Assembly (NCBI RefSeq): GCF_014651015.1
Contig: NZ_BMWB01000004.1
Span: 1 to 64,000, forward strand
Reading direction: 5' to 3'
DNA length: 64,000 nt
Source: Streptomyces xantholiticus
GTDB taxonomy: Bacteria; Actinomycetota; Actinomycetes; Streptomycetales; Streptomycetaceae
Shown here: positions 1-8,662 of the stretch, piece by piece
Layout of the letters: the number at the start of each line of letters is the position of its first letter
Numbering within the stretch: the stretch's first letter is position 1
Notes under the pieces: generated by a model
Told to the model about the DNA's origin: nothing
The model's database searches: none
The model's input: the letters and a program-made list of their open reading frames with translations, nothing else
Translations under genes and position numbers: made by a program

Positions 1-200
1 CGGAACAACCGGTCGGAATAAGACCGGTCGTTCACAGCGTCCTCGCTGTGATTGCCACCCCGCAAGCAGGATGGACTTTTCAAAGGAACCTCGACCATCC
101 AAAGATGGACGGGGTATCAACATATCTGGCGTTGATTTTTGGCACACTGTTGAGTTCTCAAGGAACGGACGCTTCCTTTGGGCCCTTCTCACAGGGTCCT
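1..200 (-). promoter_or_regulatory. rRNA operon leader (upstream of a 16S rRNA gene just outside the window)
   Basis: Read on the minus strand, this segment matches the transcribed leader that precedes 16S rRNA in Streptomyces rrn operons as I remember it. It contains TTCCTTGAGAACTCAACAG (boxA-like antitermination core, about 145-175), then the GATATGTTGATACC block, and ends in two hairpins: 32-39/44-51 (TCACAGCG arms) and 8-14/22-28 (ACCGGTC arms), which look like processing stems. The 16S gene should start roughly 100 bases beyond position 1, on the minus strand. The rrn promoters must lie between this leader and crr. I see no unambiguous -35/-10 pair, so none is called. Confidence 0.8.
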
Positions 201-270
201 CCGGGCGCTTCCCTTCGGTGTTTCAAACACTATCAGGCTTTCTCGGCCCTCCTGACCACCGCCCCCGCTT

Positions 271-288
271 GCACCCCGAAGGGGGTGC
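271..288. other. GC-rich hairpin between rrn leader and crr
   Basis: Perfect 7-bp arms GCACCCC/GGGGTGC around a GAAG tetraloop sit five bases before the DasR-type site. There is no T-run on either side, so it may be a structural element of the rrn leader or a barrier between the two divergent transcripts. The rest of 200-550 holds no gene that I can support. Confidence 0.4.
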
Positions 289-292
289 GCAC

Positions 293-308
293 AGTGGTTT
301 AGACCAGT
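293..308. promoter_or_regulatory. DasR-type operator (dre) upstream of crr
   Basis: AGTGGTTTAGACCAGT is a near-palindrome that fits the dre consensus (core TGGTCTAGACCA) bound by the GntR regulator DasR. DasR control of the PTS genes crr and ptsI by GlcNAc-derived signals is established in S. coelicolor. The site lies 243 bases before the crr start and equally close to the rrn leader, so the position of the crr promoter relative to it is uncertain. Confidence 0.7.
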
Positions 309-550
309 TAGCATCTCGGCTTGATGAGCGCTGCCGGCCTCCGACTCACTGTCGCGTCGGGGCCAAGCAGGGCTACGACCCTACCGCCGGACCGGCAGAC
401 GACGCAAATCGTTTCCGGTGCCCACCTAGGTCCGTCAACTGGGAGATCTCAGACGGAACTAGGACTTCTCATGACCTACTCTTCAGAACGGTGCGTCGTC
501 CCGGATCAGACAGTGGCGACGCCGTACGAATCTCCGCCCCTGGAGGCTCC

Positions 551-1000
551 ATGACCACAGTGACGTCCCCTCTTGCCGGCCGGGCCATCGGACTCGCGGC
601 AGTGCCCGATCCGGTGTTCTCCGGGGCGATGGTCGGGCCCGGGACCGCCATTGACCCCGTGCGGGAACCGTCGGAGGCCATCTCTCCCGTCGACGGCATC
701 ATCGTGTCCCTGCACCCCCATGCCTTCGTGGTCGTCGACGACGAAGGGCATGGCGTGCTCACGCATCTCGGTATCGACACCGTGCAGCTGAACGGCGAGG
801 GCTTCGAGCTGCTCGTCAACAAGGGCGACACGGTGCGGCGCGGTCAGGCGGTGGTGCGCTGGGACCCGGCGGCGGTCGAGGCCGCCGGGAAGTCCGCCAT
901 CTGCCCGGTCGTGGCGCTCGAGGCCACGGCCGACGTCCTGTCGGACGTCCGCGAGGACGGCGACGTGAAGGCCGGCGAGAGCCTCTTCGGCTGGCAGTGA
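551..1000 (+). CDS. crr: PTS glucose-type IIA component
   Basis: 149-residue cytoplasmic phosphocarrier EIIA of the glucose/GlcNAc phosphotransferase system. It takes phosphate from HPr and passes it to the EIIB/EIIC sugar permeases. The sequence shows the single-domain IIA-Glc fold signature: SPVDGIIVSLHPHAF in the first third and the active-site block GHGVLTHLGIDTVQL, whose His72 is the expected phosphorylated residue. The length is close to the family norm. The ATG at 551 follows GGAGG (542-546). The open frame reaches upstream to position 71, but that part is rrn-leader and promoter DNA and is not coding. ptsI follows after 75 bases on the same strand, so the two form the usual actinobacterial crr-ptsI operon. 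A DasR-type site lies upstream. Confidence 0.93.
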   Translation: MTTVTSPLAGRAIGLAAVPDPVFSGAMVGPGTAIDPVREPSEAISPVDGIIVSLHPHAFVVVDDEGHGVLTHLGIDTVQLNGEGFELLVNKGDTVRRGQAVVRWDPAAVEAAGKSAICPVVALEATADVLSDVREDGDVKAGESLFGWQ

Positions 1001-1075
1001 CCCCGTCGGCGTCAGTGACGGCGAGTCCTAGATCCATCGCGGCGGCCGGGCCGCCGCCCAATCGGAGACGGTGAA

Positions 1076-2746
1076 ATGGAGACAACGCTGCGAGGCGTCG
1101 GCGTGAGCCACGGGGTGGCGATCGGCGAGGTGCGGCACATGGGCACGGCGGTTCTCGAACCGCCGGTCAAGCAGAACCCCACGCAGGACGCGGAGCGCGA
1201 ACAGGGGCGCGCCCGCAAGGCCGTGGAAGCCGTGGCCGCCGACCTGATTGCTCGGGGCAATCTGGCAGGTGGCGAGGCACAGGCCGTGCTTGAGGCACAG
1301 GCCATGATGGCCCAGGACCCGGAGCTCATGTCCGATGTCGAGCGCCGTATCGCTGTCGGCAGCACGGCCGAGCGCGCGGTGTACGACGCGTTCGCGGCGT
1401 ACCGGGCTCTGCTGGCGGGCGCCGGAGAGTATCTGGCGGGACGGGTCGCGGACCTGGACGACGTACGCAACCGGATCGTGGCGCGGTTGCTGGGTGTGCC
1501 GATGCCGGGTGTGCCGGACAGCGACGAGCCGTATGTACTGATCGCTCGGGATCTGGCACCGGCCGACACGGCGCTGCTGGATCCCACCTTGGTGCTGGGC
1601 TTCGTCACGGAGGAGGGCGGGCCCACGAGCCACAGCGCGATTCTGGCACGGGCGCTCGGCGTTCCGGCTGTGGTCGCGCTGCCGGGTGCGGGTGAGCTCG
1701 CCGAGGGCACCCTGATCGCGGTCGACGGCAGCACGGGAGAGATCTTCGTGGAGCCGAGCGACGAGAAGCGGGCGCTGATGGAGCAGGCCGCGGCCGAGCG
1801 CAGGGCGGCGCTGGCGGCTTCGAGCGGACCGGGCGCCACGTCGGACGGGCACAAGGTGCCGTTGCTGGCGAACGTCGGAGGGCCCGCGGACGTGCCTGCC
1901 GCCGTGGCCGCCGGTGCCGAGGGTGTCGGTCTGTTCCGTACCGAGTTCCTGTTCCTCGACGACAGCGAGCAGGCTCCGTCGCAGGAGAAGCAGGTCGAGG
2001 CGTACCGGAAGGTGCTCGAGGCGTTTCCCGAGGGCCGGGTGGTCGTGCGGGTGCTGGATGCGGGTGCGGACAAGCCGCTCGACTTCCTGACGCCGGCCGA
2101 CGAGCCGAACCCGGCGCTGGGTGTGCGCGGGTTGCGTTCGCTGCTGGACCACCCGGAGGTGCTGCGCACACAGCTGTCCGCGCTGTCGAAGGCTGCGCAG
2201 GGCCTGCCCGTCCACCTCGAGGTCATGGCGCCGATGGTGGCGGACCGCACGGATGCCAAGGCGTTCGCGGACGCCTGCCGGCAGGCGGGGCTGGAGGCGA
2301 AGTTCGGGGCGATGGTGGAGATCCCGTCCGCCGCGCTGCGGGCGCGTTCGATCCTGCAGGAGGTCGAGTTCCTCTCGCTGGGAACCAACGACCTCGCCCA
2401 GTACACCTTCGCCGCCGACCGTCAGGTGGGTGCGGTGTCCCGGCTCCAGGACCCGTGGCAGCCCGCGCTGCTCGACCTCGTGGCGCTGTCCGCGGAGGCC
2501 GCGAGGGCCGAGGGCAAGAGCTGTGGTGTCTGTGGTGAGGCTGCCTCCGATCCGCTGCTCGCCTGTGTGCTCACCGGTCTCGGAGTGACGTCGCTGTCGA
2601 TGGGTGCCGCGTCGATCCCGTATGTGCGGGCGACGCTGGCGAAGTACACGCTCGCCCAGTGCGAGCGTGCTGCCGCGGCGGCACGTGCCGCGGACACCGC
2701 GGAGGAGGCCCGGGTGGCCGCGCAGGCGGTGCTGTCCGGCGAGTAG
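1076..2746 (+). CDS. ptsI: Phosphoenolpyruvate-protein phosphotransferase (PTS enzyme I)
   Basis: 556-residue enzyme I, which autophosphorylates from PEP and phosphorylates HPr, the common entry point of all PTS sugars. Domain order: N-terminal HPr-binding and swivelling domain, phospho-His loop GGPTSHSAILARALG with His186, then the TIM-barrel PEP domain. The barrel carries GVGLFRTEFLF, VVRVLDAGADKP, GVRGLR, the metal-binding SLGTNDLAQY motif and the C-terminal Cys region SCGVCGEAASDP. The length is normal. Start ATG 1076 has GGAG at 1064-1067. Probably cotranscribed with crr; the operon ends in a strong hairpin at 2787-2824. HPr itself is not encoded in this window. Confidence 0.95.
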   Translation: METTLRGVGVSHGVAIGEVRHMGTAVLEPPVKQNPTQDAEREQGRARKAVEAVAADLIARGNLAGGEAQAVLEAQAMMAQDPELMSDVERRIAVGSTAERAVYDAFAAYRALLAGAGEYLAGRVADLDDVRNRIVARLLGVPMPGVPDSDEPYVLIARDLAPADTALLDPTLVLGFVTEEGGPTSHSAILARALGVPAVVALPGAGELAEGTLIAVDGSTGEIFVEPSDEKRALMEQAAAERRAALAASSGPGATSDGHKVPLLANVGGPADVPAAVAAGAEGVGLFRTEFLFLDDSEQAPSQEKQVEAYRKVLEAFPEGRVVVRVLDAGADKPLDFLTPADEPNPALGVRGLRSLLDHPEVLRTQLSALSKAAQGLPVHLEVMAPMVADRTDAKAFADACRQAGLEAKFGAMVEIPSAALRARSILQEVEFLSLGTNDLAQYTFAADRQVGAVSRLQDPWQPALLDLVALSAEAARAEGKSCGVCGEAASDPLLACVLTGLGVTSLSMGAASIPYVRATLAKYTLAQCERAAAAARAADTAEEARVAAQAVLSGE

Positions 2747-2786
2747 GCGCCTGCAGTCGCGGCCCGAGTGATCCGGTGAACCGGGA

Positions 2787-2824
2787 GAGAGGGGGCTTTC
2801 CGCCGAGGCGGAAAGCCCCCTCTC
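2787..2824. terminator. Bidirectional terminator between ptsI and the convergent hypothetical gene
   Basis: A perfect 17-bp inverted repeat (2787-2803 and 2808-2824) with a four-base loop lies between the ptsI stop and the stop of the minus-strand gene at 2828. It can terminate both transcripts. Confidence 0.85.
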
Positions 2825-2827
2825 GTA

Positions 2828-3760
2828 TCAGTGGTGGTTCTCCGGATCGTCGGTGGTCACGGGGAATCCCGCGCAGTACTCGACACCGGGTTCCGGGGAG
2901 AGAGGGTCGCCGGTGGCCGCGTCGGTGCAGTACGCGCTGAACACCTCTCCCGCGGTGAGCGGGTCGAGGCGGCCCTGGTGAAGACGCCATCCATGGAGGT
3001 GGTCGGGGGTGCCCGGGGTGCTGGTGCGCAGCACCACTCCCCCGGAGCCCCCGAGTGCGATGCCCGCGGCGAGGACGCTGACGAACTCGGCGCCTTCCCC
3101 GGCGTCGATCTGTGCGGAGGGGGCCGACGGCGGGCCGCCCTGGGCGTGCAACGTGGCGAGGAGCTGTTCGTCAGGGCCGGGAACGCTGCAGACGAGGTGG
3201 TGCTCGCCCGGCCCGGCGAGCTCGAGGAGGCGCATCAGGATGCGCGAGGCCCGGTCGAATGCGGCGCTGCCGATGTCCTGGCCGCAGTCGGCGCAGACGC
3301 CGAGGTCGGCGAGGAGCATGGTCGCGTACTCCCAGGTGGCCTGGCGGACGGTGCGGTTGATGAGCTCGGGGAGCAGAGTGCCCATGGGCTGGCCGGTGTA
3401 GGGAACGCTTGCGCCACGGCCCGCGAGCTGGGCGGTGAATCGGCTGCGGCCGGCCGGGGCGTCGGCGTCGATGCCGGCTTCGCCGCAGTATTCGGCGAAC
3501 TCGTCGGGGTCGAAGAGGGCCACGGATGTGTGCAGTTGCTGTGCGGACAGGGTTTTCAGCAGTTGTTCCGACTGCCTCAGATAGGTCGGGTAGTCGTCGA
3601 AGGCGAAGGTGCGGTAGCGGCGCATCTGCGTGAAGTCCTGCTCGTCGGCGAGGATGCCGACGGTGCTCGGAACTTCGCGGCGCAGGGCGCGCCTCATCGC
3701 TGCGTGGCCGCCGGTCCGCCGGGACCGCTTGGGCTGCTTGGACTGGTTGATGTGCGCCAT
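2828..3760 (-). CDS. Conserved hypothetical actinobacterial protein
   Basis: 310-residue soluble protein that I do not recognise. It has a basic N-terminus (about 25 residues rich in Lys and Arg), a middle part with one CADCGQ cysteine pair near residue 155, and an acidic C-terminus ending in ENHH. No signal peptide or membrane segment is visible. Codon use is typical of the region and the gene is flanked by well-conserved genes, so it is likely real. Start ATG 3760 is preceded by a GGGGGA-type ribosome-binding site. It is transcribed convergently to ptsI and follows the MFS gene in the same direction after 25 bases, so both may share a transcript. Confidence 0.75.
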   Translation of the reverse strand: MAHINQSKQPKRSRRTGGHAAMRRALRREVPSTVGILADEQDFTQMRRYRTFAFDDYPTYLRQSEQLLKTLSAQQLHTSVALFDPDEFAEYCGEAGIDADAPAGRSRFTAQLAGRGASVPYTGQPMGTLLPELINRTVRQATWEYATMLLADLGVCADCGQDIGSAAFDRASRILMRLLELAGPGEHHLVCSVPGPDEQLLATLHAQGGPPSAPSAQIDAGEGAEFVSVLAAGIALGGSGGVVLRTSTPGTPDHLHGWRLHQGRLDPLTAGEVFSAYCTDAATGDPLSPEPGVEYCAGFPVTTDDPENHH

Positions 3761-3785
3761 GCCGATTCCCCCGGTGTGCTGTCGA

Positions 3786-5063
3786 TCATTCGTGACTCAC
3801 GGTAGTGGGAGGCACTGACAACGGCGGGGCCGGCAGCCGGTCGCGTACGAGTCGGCTCTGCACCAGGCACACCGTGCAGAGGCCGGCGCCGAAGAGGGCC
3901 CAGCCGAGCGGGCCGGCAGCGATGGTGGCGGTCATGACGAGCGGTCCGAGGCTGCGTTGGGCCGAGTTGGCCAAGCCGTGGACGCCGAGGTAGGCGCCCT
4001 GGGCCTGCTCCGGCGCCAGGGCCACGGACAGTTCCCAGGACGCGGTGGCGTGCAGCATCTCGGCGAACGTCAGCGCCACGGCGGCGACGGTGAGGGCGAT
4101 CGTCGCGCCCCACGCTCCGCCGAGGGTCGACAGGCTCAGGGCGACTGCCCCCATCCCGAATGCCGCGGCGAGGGGCCGGAGGAGTCGGCGGGCGGCGTGG
4201 CTGGTGGCGCCGTGACGCGCGAGCGGGATCTGGAGGCCGACCACCATCACGTTGTTGAGGACCATCAGCAGCGGAGCCAGGCCGTGCGGTGCGTCGGTGG
4301 CGTGCACGATCCACAGCGGCAGTCCGACCTTGAAGACCGCGTCGTCGAGCAGCAGGAGCGCCTCGGTCGCGGTGTACAGGAGGTAGGTGCCATCGCGCCA
4401 GGGGCCGCCGGCTGGTTCTCCGGGGCCGGTGGTGGCGTCGTCCGTGGTTGGCCTGACGGCCGGGACGGGTGCTTCGCCGCAGCGCACGATGAGCAGGGCC
4501 GCCGTGAGGGACGCGATGCCGTTGCCGACGACCAGGGCCTGGTAGGCGAGGGTGGTGCCGACACCGAGGGCGGCCGCGGCCGCAAGACCTCCGACGGCGA
4601 ACCCGATGTTGGAGACGGTGCGGTTCACCGCCTGGTAGCGCACCCGGTCGGGGCCGGCGATACGGGCGGCGTACAGCTTGGTGAGGACGCTGGTGGCGCG
4701 GTCGCCGAAGCTGCCTGCCGCGGAGAAGGCGATCAGCAGCACGTACTGGTCGGTTGTGAGCAGGCAGAGTCCCGCCGCGGCGCGAAGCAGTTGCATCGCG
4801 AGCAGCAGGCGGTTGAGGGACATCCGGTCGGCCAGGCGTCCGGCGACGGGGGAACCGGCGACGCCGATGCCGGCGGAGACGGCGATGAGGATGCCGACCT
4901 CGGCGACGGTGAGGCCGGTGACGTAGGTGAAGTAGAGGGCCCCGGTGGCTGCCCAGAGGCCGTTGCCCGTCTTGTCGACGAGGGCCGTCCAGAGCATGCG
5001 GCGACCGTCGGGGCCGCCCGGTATGCGTTCTTCGAGTGTGCGCCGGCGCTGCTTGTGACTCAC
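3786..5063 (-). CDS. MFS transporter
   Basis: 425-residue major facilitator family protein with about 12 hydrophobic segments. The first half carries the loop 2-3 motif AGRLADRMSLNRLL. Start chosen at GTG 5063 because GGGGGAG lies about 7 bases upstream. The longer frame (to 5123) would begin inside the divergent promoter. Probably an efflux permease: single-gene MFS exporters paired with a divergent GntR-type regulator are common. The substrate cannot be read from the sequence. The divergent neighbour is a MocR-type regulator, and both share the operator at 5086-5103, so it is likely under that regulator's control. Confidence 0.88.
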   Translation of the reverse strand: MSHKQRRRTLEERIPGGPDGRRMLWTALVDKTGNGLWAATGALYFTYVTGLTVAEVGILIAVSAGIGVAGSPVAGRLADRMSLNRLLLAMQLLRAAAGLCLLTTDQYVLLIAFSAAGSFGDRATSVLTKLYAARIAGPDRVRYQAVNRTVSNIGFAVGGLAAAAALGVGTTLAYQALVVGNGIASLTAALLIVRCGEAPVPAVRPTTDDATTGPGEPAGGPWRDGTYLLYTATEALLLLDDAVFKVGLPLWIVHATDAPHGLAPLLMVLNNVMVVGLQIPLARHGATSHAARRLLRPLAAAFGMGAVALSLSTLGGAWGATIALTVAAVALTFAEMLHATASWELSVALAPEQAQGAYLGVHGLANSAQRSLGPLVMTATIAAGPLGWALFGAGLCTVCLVQSRLVRDRLPAPPLSVPPTTVSHE

Positions 5064-5075
5064 GGCTCCCCCACC

Positions 5076-5104
5076 TTGACGCGCGTTATGTATTGGTACA
5101 TAAT
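5076..5104 (+). promoter_or_regulatory. Divergent operator/promoter controlling the MocR and MFS genes
   Basis: A perfect inverted repeat TTATGTA-ttgg-TACATAA occupies 5086-5103, an AT-rich island in very GC-rich DNA. On the plus strand a strong promoter overlaps it: -35 TTGACG (5076-5081), 17-base spacer, -10 CATAAT (5099-5104). The expected start of transcription is at about 5111-5112, exactly at the GTG of the regulator gene. A protein bound to the repeat would block RNA polymerase, which predicts autorepression and control of the divergent transporter. Confidence 0.75.
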
Positions 5105-5111
5105 TTATTAC

Positions 5112-6431
5112 GTGGCAGCACAATATTCGATCTCCGGCACGACCGCCAGCACGATTGCCGCCTCCGTCGAACGGGCAGTGACTGAAGGCGATTTGGGGCC
5201 GGGAGACGCACTCCCACCGGTGCGCAGGCTCGCCGATGACCTGTCGGTCAGCCCGGGCACGGTGGCGACCGCCTACAAGGAGCTGCGCGGTCGCGGGCTC
5301 GTCGTCACCCGCGGCCGGGGCGGCACGATCGTCGCGGCGGCACCTTCGGTGGCCTCACGTCGGCCACCCAAGGTGCCGCAGGGGCTGCGGGACCTGGCCG
5401 GCGGCCATCCCGACCCGGCCTTTCTGCCGGATCTGGTGCCGCCCGGCCGGCTGTCGGCCGGCGTGCGCTCGCACCGTGCGACGCCGCGGCTGCCGGAACT
5501 CGAGGAAACGGTCCGGGCCTGGATCGGCGGTGCGGGCGTGCCGGCCGAGCACGTCACGTTCGCCCACGGGGCTCTCGACTGTGTGGCACGACTGCTGGCC
5601 ACCGATCTGAGGCCGGGCGACGCGGTCGCGATGGAGGACCCGGGATATCACCATCTGCTCGACCTGGTGCAGGCGTTGGGACTGCGGTCGGTGGCGGTGG
5701 CCGTGGACGACGAGGGGATGCGGCCCGAGGCACTCGAAGCGGCCGTGCGCGCCGGTGTGCGGGCCGTGGTGTGCAGCCCGCGAGCGCAGAATCCGTACGG
5801 TGGTGCGTTCTCGGCCGCGCGGCGGGACGCTCTTGTGGCAGTGCTGCAGCGCGCGCCGGACGTTCTGGTGATCGAGAACGACCACGCGGCGGACATCGCG
5901 GGTGCACCGCTCCACTCACTGGTGTCCGGCGGCCTTGCGCGATGGGCACACCTGCGGACCGTCACCAAGTTCCTGGGCACGGACCTCCGATGGGCCGCCG
6001 CCGCCTGCGACCCCACGACACTGGCGCGCCACGACGGGCGTCTGCTGTTGACATCGGGCTGGATCAGCCATCTGCTCCAGCGCACGGTGCTCGGGCTGAT
6101 GACCGATACGGACACGACGGCTCTGGTGACCCGGGCCCGCTCCGCCTACGGCGAGCGGAGGAAGGCTCTGGTGACGGAACTGGCTTCCCATGGGGTCGCG
6201 GCACACGGCGTGAGCGGGATGAATGTGTGGGTGCCCGTCCGGGACGAGTCCGCGGTGGTGAACGGCCTGCGTTCGCGGGGCTGGTGGGTCGCGGCCGGGG
6301 CTCGGTTCCGGGTCTCGTCGGCCCCGGGAGTGCGCATCACGACGGCGGATCTGCTTCCCGCGGACGCGGTGCGGCTGGCCTCGGACTTCGCCGGTGTGCT
6401 GGGCGAGTCCGAGACCACGTACGGGGGTTAG
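5112..6431 (+). CDS. MocR-type GntR/aminotransferase transcriptional regulator
   Basis: 439 residues. N-terminal winged helix of the GntR family (about residues 5-75, with LPPVRRLADDLSVSPGTVATAYKELRGRG) is fused to a fold-type I aminotransferase domain (about 90-435). The PLP-lysine region reads RTVTKFLGTDLRW, so Lys286 is the candidate Schiff-base residue. Such MocR proteins sense PLP or an amino-acid adduct and control vitamin B6, GABA or transport genes. Start set at GTG 5112: the promoter would place transcription at this codon and there is no ribosome-binding site, so the mRNA is probably leaderless. An in-frame ATG at 5088 lies inside the operator and is less likely. The divergent MFS gene is the probable target. 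Confidence 0.88.
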   Translation: MAAQYSISGTTASTIAASVERAVTEGDLGPGDALPPVRRLADDLSVSPGTVATAYKELRGRGLVVTRGRGGTIVAAAPSVASRRPPKVPQGLRDLAGGHPDPAFLPDLVPPGRLSAGVRSHRATPRLPELEETVRAWIGGAGVPAEHVTFAHGALDCVARLLATDLRPGDAVAMEDPGYHHLLDLVQALGLRSVAVAVDDEGMRPEALEAAVRAGVRAVVCSPRAQNPYGGAFSAARRDALVAVLQRAPDVLVIENDHAADIAGAPLHSLVSGGLARWAHLRTVTKFLGTDLRWAAAACDPTTLARHDGRLLLTSGWISHLLQRTVLGLMTDTDTTALVTRARSAYGERRKALVTELASHGVAAHGVSGMNVWVPVRDESAVVNGLRSRGWWVAAGARFRVSSAPGVRITTADLLPADAVRLASDFAGVLGESETTYGG

Positions 6432-6471
6432 CGACCCGGCCCACGGGAGCGTCCCGCGGGCGGCGGAGCGG

Positions 6472-8448
6472 CTATGTCCGGGTGCGGGCGATGTCCTCGT
6501 AGAAGCGGAGGAGTTCGAGGTCGTCGACGGAGCCGGGGTTGACCGCCTTGGCCAGCGCTGTGCCCTGCAGCAGGCGTTTGACCGGGACCTCGATGCGCTT
6601 GCCGGTGAGCGTGTGGGGTACGCCGGGGACCTCGATGATGTCGTCGGGCACATGGCGCGGCGAGAGGTTCTCGCGGATGGACTGCTTGATCCGTGTGCGG
6701 AGCCCGTTGTCGAGAACGGCGCCCTCCGCGAGGTGGACGAAGAGCGGCATCCAGTAGCCGCCGTCCGGCTCCTCGAGGCCGATGACGAGTGACTCACGGA
6801 TCTCGGGAAGGCGTTCGACGACCTCGTAGATGTCGGCGGAGCCCATCCGGACACCCTGGCGGTTGAGCGTGGAGTCGGAGCGGCCGTGGATGATGACGGA
6901 GCCCCGGTCGGTGATGGTGATCCAGTCCCCGTGCCGCCATACGCCCGGGTACATCTCGAAGTAGCTCTCGCGGTAGCGGCTGCCGTCGGGGTCGTTCCAG
7001 AAGCGGACCGGCATCGAGGGCATCGGGTTGGTGACCACCAGCTCGCCGACCTCACCGATCACGGGCTTGCCCTGCGGATCCCAGGACTGGAGGTCGGTGC
7101 CGAGGCAGGCGGCCTGCAGTTCGCCGATCTCGACCGGGAGGGTGGGGACGGCGCCGGCGAAGCAGCTGCACACGTCCGTCCCGCCGCTGACGGAGGCGAT
7201 CCACAGGTCGTCCGCCACCTCGTCGTGCAGCCAGCGGAAGCCGTCGGGCGGCAGTGGGGAGCCGGTGGTGGCGACGCACTTCACCCGGGACAGGTCGAAG
7301 TCCCGCCCGGGATGGACGTCTGCCTTGGCACAGGCCATGACGTAGGCGGCGGAGGTGCCGAAGAGGGTGGCCCCGGTGCGCTCGGCGACGCGCCACTGGG
7401 CGCCGGTGTCGGGGTGGCCGGGGCTGCCGTCGTAGAGGACGACGGTGGTGCCGGTGAGCAGACCGGAGACGAGGAAGTTCCACATCATCCAGCCGGTGGA
7501 GGTGTACCAGAAGAAGCGGTCGCCGGGGCCCAGGTCGCAGTGCAGGCCGATCTGCTTGAAGTGCTCGAGCAGGATGCCGCCCTGGGACTGGACGATGGCC
7601 TTGGGCAGGCCGGTGGTGCCGGAGGAGTAGAGGACCCACAGGGGGTGGTCGAAGGGGACCTGCTCGAAGACGGGACCCGTGTCCCCTGCGGTGACCGCGG
7701 ACCAGTCGAGGGTGCCCTCGGGGGCATCGGTGCCGAGCAGCGGGATGTGGACGACCGCGCGCAGGGTGGGCAGTTCCCGGCGGAGTTCGGCGACGGTGGC
7801 GGTGCGGTCGTGCTCCTTGCCGCCGTAGCGGTAGCCGTCGACGGTGAACAGGACGACCGGTTCGACCTGCTGGAAGCGGTCGAGGACGCCGCGGGCGCCG
7901 AAGTCGGGGGCGCACGAGGTCCAGACGGCTCCGACGGCGGCCGTGGCGAGGAACGCGGTGACGGCCTGCGGGATGTTGGGGAGGTAGCCGCTGACGCGGT
8001 CCCCCGGGCGTACGCCGAGGGCGCGCAGTTCCGCGGCCAGGGCTCCGACCTGGCCGCGGAGCTCGGACCAGCTGATGGGTGATGGCTCATGTGTCTCGTC
8101 CACATGCAGCAAGGCCGGGTCATGTGCGCGTGCCGGGTCTTCGGCCGTGCGCAGGGCGTGCTCCGCATAGTTGAGGGTGGCGCCGGGGAACCACCGGGCG
8201 CCTGGCATCGAGCGGTCGGCGAGGACCCGTTCGTACGGGGCGGAGAAGCGGACCTCGAACCATTCGGCGACCGCCTGCCAGAACGTCTCGAGCTCGTCGA
8301 CGGACCAGCGGTGCAGTGCCGGATATCCGCCCTCCGCGGGCGCACCGTGGCGTTCGGCCGCCCAGGCCTGGAAGCGGGTGATCCGGGCGGCGGCGACGCG
8401 GTCGGGATCGGGCTGCCAGAGAGGGGCAGGGTTCGCTGCTGAGGTCAT
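6472..8448 (-). CDS. Acetoacetyl-CoA synthetase
   Basis: 658-residue adenylate-forming enzyme that converts acetoacetate, ATP and CoA to acetoacetyl-CoA. It feeds ketone bodies or leucine breakdown products into lipid and polyketide precursor pools. ANL superfamily motifs are clear: LYSSGTTGLPKAIVQSQGG (P-loop-like), YTSTGWMMWN, VSGGTDVC, a GRSDSTLNRQGVRMG hinge and, near the end, PHTLTGKRIEVPVK with the catalytic lysine. The N-terminal ACAS-type extension and the length fit acetoacetate-CoA ligase (about 650 residues) better than acetyl-CoA synthetase. Start ATG 8448. It stands alone and faces away from the GH31 gene. Confidence 0.92.
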   Translation of the reverse strand: MTSAANPAPLWQPDPDRVAAARITRFQAWAAERHGAPAEGGYPALHRWSVDELETFWQAVAEWFEVRFSAPYERVLADRSMPGARWFPGATLNYAEHALRTAEDPARAHDPALLHVDETHEPSPISWSELRGQVGALAAELRALGVRPGDRVSGYLPNIPQAVTAFLATAAVGAVWTSCAPDFGARGVLDRFQQVEPVVLFTVDGYRYGGKEHDRTATVAELRRELPTLRAVVHIPLLGTDAPEGTLDWSAVTAGDTGPVFEQVPFDHPLWVLYSSGTTGLPKAIVQSQGGILLEHFKQIGLHCDLGPGDRFFWYTSTGWMMWNFLVSGLLTGTTVVLYDGSPGHPDTGAQWRVAERTGATLFGTSAAYVMACAKADVHPGRDFDLSRVKCVATTGSPLPPDGFRWLHDEVADDLWIASVSGGTDVCSCFAGAVPTLPVEIGELQAACLGTDLQSWDPQGKPVIGEVGELVVTNPMPSMPVRFWNDPDGSRYRESYFEMYPGVWRHGDWITITDRGSVIIHGRSDSTLNRQGVRMGSADIYEVVERLPEIRESLVIGLEEPDGGYWMPLFVHLAEGAVLDNGLRTRIKQSIRENLSPRHVPDDIIEVPGVPHTLTGKRIEVPVKRLLQGTALAKAVNPGSVDDLELLRFYEDIARTRT

Positions 8449-8567
8449 GGGGCGGCTCCCGGGCTGGCTCTACGCGGTGTGTGCGTGCGCCGCGCACGGG
8501 CAGGGTGTGCGCGGACGCGGCTGACAGGACGATGCCATGTGATCGTCCTTCGCACCAGGGCGGATCC

Positions 8568-8606
8568 CCCATGGTCGGGTCGGCGAATATGTGCTCCCAC
8601 CATGGG
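8568..8606. promoter_or_regulatory. Possible operator between acetoacetyl-CoA synthetase and GH31 genes
   Basis: Inverted repeat CCCATGGT (8568-8575) and ACCATGGG (8599-8606) separated by 23 bases, in the divergent intergenic region. The spacing would place the two halves about three helical turns apart. No known consensus was recognised, so this is only a candidate regulator site. Confidence 0.3.
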
Positions 8607-8662
8607 TGAACGGCAGTTGAACAGAGCTTCCGAGCCCGCATCCGGGTGGCAGGCTGAGCCGC

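Noticed and set aside
3957..5111. A long plus-strand frame that would extend the first MocR regulator to 824 residues
   Set aside because: It runs antisense through the MFS gene, has Gly/Arg-rich composition unlike real proteins here, and would start upstream of the operator; the regulator itself begins at 5112.
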